DNA from: an uncultured Kangiella sp. | GTDB taxonomy: Bacteria; Pseudomonadota; Gammaproteobacteria; Enterobacterales; DSM-103792 | DNA: 6,464 bases | NCBI GenBank assembly: GCA_946480585.1 | Contig: CAMLKQ010000129.1 | Location: 1-6,464 of the forward strand | Direction of reading: 5' to 3' | Shown here: positions 6,001 through 6,464 of the stretch, piece after piece | Layout: each line of letters begins with the position of its first letter | How positions within the stretch are numbered: position 1 is the first letter of the stretch | The notes under the pieces: model-generated | Seen by the model: only the letters and a program-made list of their open reading frames with translations | What the model was told of the DNA's origin: nothing | Databases searched by the model: none | Program-made: the position numbers and the translations under genes

Positions 6001-6024
6001 TCACGTTCGCAGCGGGTGTGCACC

Positions 6025-6464
6025 ATGGCTCTGAAGGAAGTCCCGGCCGGCAAGAAAGTGCCGGATGAAGTCAACGTCATCATCGAGATCCCGGCCCACG
6101 CCGACCCGATCAAGTACGAAGTGGACAAGGAATCGGGCGCGATTTTCGTCGACCGCTTCATGGCCACTGCCATGCACTACCCCTGCAACTACGGCTACGT
6201 GCCGAACACCATTTCCGACGACGGTGACCCGGTTGACGTGCTGGTCGTCACCCCGTTCCCGCTGCAAGCCGGCGTGGTCATCCGCTGCCGCCCGGTCGGC
6301 ATGCTGAAAATGGACGACGAAGCCGGTGGCGATGCCAAGCTGCTCGCCGTGCCGGTGCCGAAGCTGACCCCGCTCTACGACGACGTCAAAACCCACGAAG
6401 ATCTGCCGCAACTGCTGCGCCACCAGATCCAGCATTTCTTTGAACACTACAAGGATCTGGAGAA
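6025..6464 (+). CDS. ppa: Inorganic pyrophosphatase, class I (partial, cut by the window end)
   Basis: Soluble cytoplasmic Mg-dependent enzyme that hydrolyses pyrophosphate to two phosphates and so drives biosynthetic reactions forward. The first 146 of about 175 residues are present and stay open to the window end. The match to E. coli Ppa is close throughout. Seen: [17 protein letters not shown] with Glu21, [12 protein letters not shown] with Lys30, FVDRFM with Arg44, the YPCNYGYVP segment with Tyr56, the signature DGDPVDV with Asp66, Asp68 and Asp71, [21 protein letters not shown] with Asp103 and Lys105, and [10 protein letters not shown] with Tyr142 and Lys143. All metal and phosphate ligands expected in this part are present. 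The start is the only ATG consistent with family length. The ribosome site is weak (GGGTG about six bases upstream). It is transcribed away from the GGDEF gene. Confidence 0.98.
   Translation, partial: MALKEVPAGKKVPDEVNVIIEIPAHADPIKYEVDKESGAIFVDRFMATAMHYPCNYGYVPNTISDDGDPVDVLVVTPFPLQAGVVIRCRPVGMLKMDDEAGGDAKLLAVPVPKLTPLYDDVKTHEDLPQLLRHQIQHFFEHYKDLE

Larger units (their letters stand above)
5796..6024. other. Divergent intergenic region between the GGDEF gene and ppa
   Basis: This 229-base gap holds the ppa promoter and leader on its right side. On the GGDEF side (- strand) I see TTGCCA-like and TTGTAC-like hexamers between about 5835 and 5860, but no well-spaced -10 partner, so I do not call a promoter for the GGDEF gene. 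No coding frame with a ribosome site and no RNA gene is evident. Confidence 0.5.

Noticed and set aside
4491..6068. A 525-codon + strand open frame antisense to the TPR-GGDEF gene and running into ppa
   Set aside because: It reads as the complement of a clear TPR-GGDEF protein, ends inside the well-conserved ppa gene, has no ribosome site and no recognisable domain. Long antisense frames are common opposite GC-rich genes.

Overview
The window is GC-rich, densely coded DNA from a proteobacterium, most likely a gammaproteobacterium. Three things point that way: the ubiC-ubiA ubiquinone operon, a 55-residue rubredoxin divergent from it and paired with a FliL-like secreted protein (an arrangement I recall from Pseudomonas-type genomes), and a class I pyrophosphatase very close to the E. 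coli enzyme. I cannot name a genus. No insertion sequence, CRISPR array, tRNA, rRNA or phage gene is visible. This looks like ordinary chromosomal housekeeping territory with one signalling gene.

Left block, 1-1564: a + strand short-chain dehydrogenase/reductase-like gene (29-724) runs into a bidirectional terminator (733-762). The same terminator closes a two-gene - strand operon, rubredoxin (1264-1431) followed by a FliL-like periplasmic protein (790-1224). A divergent promoter region (about 1432-1564) separates this operon from ubiC.

Middle block, 1565-3096: ubiC (chorismate lyase) and ubiA (4-hydroxybenzoate polyprenyltransferase) carry out the first two committed steps of ubiquinone synthesis. 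They form a tight + strand operon that ends at a strong bidirectional hairpin (3069-3096). The TATAAT box of the ubiC promoter overlaps the most upstream possible ATG, so I place the ubiC start 33 bases downstream, at 1565.

Right block, 3120-6464: two - strand genes face the ubi operon. One encodes a membrane-anchored protein with a periplasmic TPR domain and a cytoplasmic GGDEF diguanylate cyclase domain (3897-5795). Downstream of it is a short TonB-family protein (3120-3740). Divergent from these is ppa (6025 to the window edge, partial), with its own TATAAT box and a perfect 8-bp hairpin in its leader.

I did not find a convincing previously undescribed system. The points most worth a second look are the SDR-like protein that lacks the catalytic tyrosine, the ubiC start correction and divergent promoter pair, the TPR-GGDEF gene beside an orphan TonB gene, and the ppa leader hairpin.
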